A stretch of 25,204 bases of DNA from Pseudomonadota bacterium (GTDB taxonomy: Bacteria > Pseudomonadota > Alphaproteobacteria > Rhizobiales > Xanthobacteraceae), in the NCBI GenBank assembly GCA_023404675.1, contig JAEYAW010000009.1:1-25204 (forward strand), in the 5' to 3' direction. The notes under the pieces are model-generated. The model was not told where the DNA came from. It did not search any database and saw only the letters and a list, made by a program, of their open reading frames with translations. Below are positions 22,288-25,204 of the stretch, piece after piece (the first letter of the stretch is position 1; every line of letters starts with the position of its first letter). The position numbers and the translations under genes are program-made.

Positions 22288-23823
22288 TCAATAGGCGTTT
22301 TCGGTTTTCAGCAGCGCGAACGGCGTCTTCAGCAGGATGACGAGATCGAACAGCACCGACCAGTTCTCAATGTAATACAGATCGAACTCGACGCGGCGCC
22401 GGATCTTCTCCTCGTTGTCGATTTCGCCGCGCCAGCCGTTGATCTGCGCCCATCCGGTGATACCCGGCTTGACGCGGTGGCGGGCGAAATAACCGTCCAC
22501 CGTTTCATCGAACAGCCGTCCCTCGACGCTGTTCTTGATCGCATGCGGGCGCGGCCCGACCAGCGACAGATTGCCCTTGAAGACGACGTTGAACAGTTGC
22601 GGCAGTTCGTCGAGACTGGTCTTGCGGATGAAGCGGCCGACGCGGGTGACACGCGGATCGCCCTTGGTCACGACTGTTTTCGCATCGACGTCCGCCTGAT
22701 CGTGATACAGCGAGCGAAACTTGTAGACGTCGATGCGCTCGTTGTTGAAGCCGAAGCGCTTCTGCTTGAACAGAACCGGACCGGGGCTGTCCAGCTTCAC
22801 GGCGAGCGCGACCAGCGCCAGCACCGGGGAGAGCAAAAGCAGGATCAGGCCGCCGACGATATGGTCGAACAGCCACTTCATCACGAGATCCCAGTCCGTA
22901 ATCGGCACTTCGAAGACGTCGAGCGTCGGCACCTTGCCGAGATAGGAATAAGCACGGGGGCGGAAACGCAGCCTGTTCGTGTGAGCGGACAGGCGGATAT
23001 CCACCGGCAGCACCCACAGCTTCCTGAGCATGTCGAGGATGCGGCCTTCGGCTGAGATCGGCAGCGCGAACAGCACGAGATCCACGCGTGTGCGCCGGGC
23101 GAATTCGATGACGTCGGCGACCTTGCCGAGCTTTGGATATCCGGCGCAGTTTTCCATTGCGCGGTCGTCTGTGCGGTCGTCGAACACGCCGAGGATTTCG
23201 AGATCCGAGTCCTCCTGCTCCTTCAGCGCGGTGATGAGCTCTTCGCCGTTCTTGTCGGCGCCGATGATCACCGTGCGGCGATCGAGCCGCCCCTCCCGGG
23301 CCCATTTCCGCACCAGAGCGCGGAGCCCGAAGCGGCCGCCGATCAGCAGGGCGAGGCCGACGATGAAGAAGCCCGACAACCAGACGCGGGAAATCGCGCC
23401 GCCCAGCTTGGCGAGGAAAGACAGGCCGATGAAAAGCAGGAACACCAGCGCCCACGCCGAGGCCAGCCGCGTCATCTGCTTGAGCTGGTGGCGGAAGATC
23501 TCGACCTCGTAAAGATCGGCGGCTTGAAAGCAGATCACGGCGCAGACCGCGATGCCCATGATCGCGCCGGCATAGCTCCAGCGGAAGGCGTAGCTGTCCA
23601 GCGGCATCACATAGGCCGCGTAAAGCGCAAATCCGGTCGCGGCGATCAGCAGCAAATCGGAGAGCCGGACGAGGCCGGCGATGACGGTTGGCGAGTAGGC
23701 GCTGCGGACCTTGCGCTCGACAACCGCGAGCGCCGCGGGAGACAGCCGGCGACGGCGTTCGACGCGGGCGTTCTTGCCCTCCGAGGCCTCGTCGATCATG
23801 GATCGGGCGCTGATCGGTTCCAT
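22288..23823 (-). CDS. Polyprenyl-phosphate hexose-1-phosphate transferase (WcaJ/WbaP type)
   Basis: Initiates glycan repeat assembly by moving a hexose-1-phosphate, probably glucose, from a UDP-sugar to undecaprenyl phosphate at the inner membrane. The 511-residue chain shows four N-terminal helices (about 47-70, 84-102, 120-138, 148-166), a CoA-binding-like Rossmann domain (about 183-290, TVIIGADKNGEEL), a re-entrant membrane helix (about 318-345) and the C-terminal catalytic domain. The catalytic domain shows SPGPVLFKQKRFG, YKFRSL (367-372), KTSLDELPQLFNV (401-413), SLVGPRPH (420-427) and RHRVKPGITGWAQINGWRGE (449-468). Sugar specificity is inferred from the family only. The ATG used has no clear Shine-Dalgarno; Met9 is an alternative. 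A 119-nt gap separates it from the upstream glycosyltransferase. Confidence 0.93.
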   Translation of the reverse strand: MEPISARSMIDEASEGKNARVERRRRLSPAALAVVERKVRSAYSPTVIAGLVRLSDLLLIAATGFALYAAYVMPLDSYAFRWSYAGAIMGIAVCAVICFQAADLYEVEIFRHQLKQMTRLASAWALVFLLFIGLSFLAKLGGAISRVWLSGFFIVGLALLIGGRFGLRALVRKWAREGRLDRRTVIIGADKNGEELITALKEQEDSDLEILGVFDDRTDDRAMENCAGYPKLGKVADVIEFARRTRVDLVLFALPISAEGRILDMLRKLWVLPVDIRLSAHTNRLRFRPRAYSYLGKVPTLDVFEVPITDWDLVMKWLFDHIVGGLILLLLSPVLALVALAVKLDSPGPVLFKQKRFGFNNERIDVYKFRSLYHDQADVDAKTVVTKGDPRVTRVGRFIRKTSLDELPQLFNVVFKGNLSLVGPRPHAIKNSVEGRLFDETVDGYFARHRVKPGITGWAQINGWRGEIDNEEKIRRRVEFDLYYIENWSVLFDLVILLKTPFALLKTENAY

Positions 23824-23942
23824 AGGCGTTCCGCGGGGTACTCTTACACTAGTCTAAATGGAGACGCAGGGCGTGACGCAGAATGCCCGTACCCATGGGT
23901 AGCGCGCAAATAGGAAGATTTGGTTATCGGGGAAAGGTTTGG
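23824..23942 (-). promoter_or_regulatory. Intergenic gap in the EPS locus with a 12-bp palindrome
   Basis: The 119-nt gap ahead of the initiating transferase contains the perfect palindrome TACCCATGGGTA (23890-23901) and two TTTGGTTA copies 19 bp apart (23919-23926, 23938-23945). The size and content suit a separate promoter with an operator. No -35/-10 pair could be assigned. Confidence 0.35.
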
Positions 23943-25076
23943 TTAACGTTTGGCGAACGCGTCCAGATAACCCGCCATGACGCCGTCCACCATGGCCTTC
24001 TGTGAAAATTGGACGAGCACCCGTTCGCGCAGCTTGGCGGCCCGGCTTCGCGCGATTTCGGGCGCATCCATGGCAGTGACGATCGCTGCCGCCATCGCGT
24101 CGGGATCGTCGGCCGGAAACAGGCCGTCCGGGAAAGGGCCGAAGATTTCGGGAATTCCCCCGACCTCGGCGGCGATCATCGCGACGCCCGCCGCGCCGGC
24201 CTCGATCACCACATAGGGCATGGAGTCCCCACGCGAGGGAACCACCAGCAGACGGCCCTTCGCAAAGCCGGTCCGTGCCGGGACGTGGCCGATGAAGCGG
24301 ACCGCGTTGCCCAGGTCGAGGCGGGCGATCTGGGCCTTGAGCGCTTCGGTTTCCTCGCCGTCGCCTGCGAGCGTGAGCGTCACCGGGTGGCCGCCGGCGC
24401 GCAGCCGCGCCACGGCGTCGACCAGGAGATCGGTTCCCTTGATGTGACGGAACTCGCCGACATAGACGAGATCCGTCGCATCGGGGGCCGTCGCCACGGC
24501 GTCGAACTCGCGCGCCGCCACGCCGTTGAAGACGCAGCGGACGAGGCCGGCCGGCTGGCCGATCACCCGCTGATAGGTGTCGCGGGCGAAGGCGCTTTCG
24601 AACAGAAACAGGTCGGTCCGGTCCATCATCCGCCGTTCGAGCCAGGCGAACAGCATGCCTTTCGGCGTGTTGGGCTTGTAGTGCAGCGAGCCGCCATGGG
24701 GCGTGTAGACGCGGATCGCGCCGGGCGGCGGCGTGGTCAGTCGCACGAAGGCGCCGGCCTGTGCGCCGTGGCCGTGCAGCACGTCGGGATGCAGCCGCGC
24801 CACGAGCCCGCGAAACCGACGCAGGGACAGGGCGTCGAGCGGACTGGGGTCGCGGCGGATCGGAAGGCGGTGGATGCCGAGCTTCATGCGCGGGGCGATG
24901 TCGGCGAGGGCCGCATCGGCGCGCGCACCGCCGGTCAGGCTGTCGGCGAGAATTCCCACGGCGTGACCCCGCTCGGCCTGTCCGTTCGCAACATCGAGGA
25001 TGTGACGGAAGATGCCGCCGACGGGAGCCCTGACCGCATGCAGAATGCGAAGAGGCTTGCCCCCGGTCGTCGCCAT
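23943..25076 (-). CDS. Glycosyltransferase family 4 protein
   Basis: A GT-B fold retaining glycosyltransferase of 377 residues, expected to add a sugar to a lipid-linked glycan repeat on the cytoplasmic face. The N-terminal Rossmann domain shows LRILHAVRAPVGGIFRHILD (9-28, the acceptor-side glycine loop) and HGHGAQAG (101-108). The C-terminal donor domain shows DLVYVGEFRHIKGTDLLVDA (202-221), LTLAGDGEE (234-242) and VVPSRGDSMPYVVIEAGAAG (278-297). The usual E-x7-E donor motif appears here as Asp284-x7-Glu292. It starts one base after the stop of the export-protein gene (TGAGATG), so the two are translationally linked. Codon third positions are strongly GC-rich. Sugar donor unknown. Confidence 0.92.
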   Translation of the reverse strand: MATTGGKPLRILHAVRAPVGGIFRHILDVANGQAERGHAVGILADSLTGGARADAALADIAPRMKLGIHRLPIRRDPSPLDALSLRRFRGLVARLHPDVLHGHGAQAGAFVRLTTPPPGAIRVYTPHGGSLHYKPNTPKGMLFAWLERRMMDRTDLFLFESAFARDTYQRVIGQPAGLVRCVFNGVAAREFDAVATAPDATDLVYVGEFRHIKGTDLLVDAVARLRAGGHPVTLTLAGDGEETEALKAQIARLDLGNAVRFIGHVPARTGFAKGRLLVVPSRGDSMPYVVIEAGAAGVAMIAAEVGGIPEIFGPFPDGLFPADDPDAMAAAIVTAMDAPEIARSRAAKLRERVLVQFSQKAMVDGVMAGYLDAFAKR

Positions 25077-25077
25077 C

Positions 25078-25203
25078 TCAGAACCAGCGTTCGCCGACGA
25101 CGATGGAATCGCCGGGCGACATCGGCGTCTGCAACGGCACCGCGGCGCGGGTGGAGCCTGCGGCGTTGGAGCGGGTCATCTGCACCTCGTCACGTTTGGC
25201 GCG
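25078..25203 (-). CDS. Polysaccharide export protein (Wza/ExoF-like), C-terminal fragment
   Basis: Only the last 41 residues are in the window; the gene continues past base 25204. The tail M-T-R-S-N-A-A-G-S-T-R-A-A-V followed by PLQTPMSPGDSIVVGERWF and stop matches the end of SLBB-type polysaccharide biosynthesis/export proteins, in which P-G-D-x-(I/V)-V-V-x-E-R-x-F is characteristic. These periplasmic/outer-membrane proteins form the export channel for capsule or EPS. It is immediately upstream of the GT4 gene on the same strand, as in many rhizobial EPS operons. The assignment rests on a short segment and gene context. Confidence 0.72.
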   Translation of the reverse strand, partial: RAKRDEVQMTRSNAAGSTRAAVPLQTPMSPGDSIVVGERWF

Positions 25204-25204
25204 C

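Noticed and set aside
21799..23055. 418-residue plus-strand frame across the polymerase and initiating-transferase genes
   Set aside because: It crosses the boundary of two well-supported minus-strand genes and is Asp/Gln/Arg/His-rich, as expected of an antisense frame.
1..25204. tRNA genes, CRISPR arrays, insertion sequences or prophage
   Set aside because: Reading the intergenic regions showed no cloverleaf with CCA-proximal pattern, no regularly spaced repeats, and no transposase, integrase or terminal inverted repeat pair.

Overview
The window reads as chromosomal DNA of a GC-rich alphaproteobacterium. Protein character suggests Hyphomicrobiales, most like Bradyrhizobiaceae-type genomes (Bradyrhizobium, Afipia, Rhodopseudomonas relatives). 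This placement rests on remembered family resemblance, GC-rich third codon positions and typical gene types; no search was run. Genes are densely packed, no gap without a gene exceeds 300 bases, and I see no rRNA, tRNA, CRISPR array, transposase or phage gene.

Region 1 (1-4620, + strand) is housekeeping: the 3' end of aspS (aspartyl-tRNA synthetase, cut by the window edge), a malic enzyme-phosphotransacetylase fusion (maeB type) and a small DoxX-like membrane protein. Region 2 (4628-8067, - strand) carries cell-envelope genes: an L,D-transpeptidase with an apparent second, non-catalytic YkuD-like segment, a secreted NodB-type polysaccharide deacetylase, and a DHFR/RibD-C-like reductase 15 nt behind it. 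Region 3 (8265-9859) holds a secreted CreA-family protein and three small proteins of unknown function. Two of the three have strong Shine-Dalgarno sequences.

Region 4 (10138-20934) is the most coherent unit. A dipeptide-type ABC importer (a divergently transcribed substrate-binding protein, two permeases, and one polypeptide carrying both ATPase domains) is interleaved with four hydrolases that lack signal peptides: two different M20 metallohydrolases, an M81/MlrC-type metallopeptidase and an amidase-signature enzyme. The + strand genes run mostly end to end (TGATG and TAATG overlaps within the transporter). The simplest reading is import of a peptide-like or N-acylated amide compound followed by stepwise cytoplasmic hydrolysis. 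The substrate cannot be read from the sequence.

Region 5 (21010-25204, - strand) is the edge of an exopolysaccharide locus. In order of transcription it holds the C-terminus of a Wza/ExoF-like export protein, a GT4 glycosyltransferase, a polyprenyl-phosphate hexose-1-phosphate transferase (chain initiation) and an O-antigen ligase/Wzy-like membrane protein. A stem-loop at 20956-20985 separates it from the convergent hydrolase operon.
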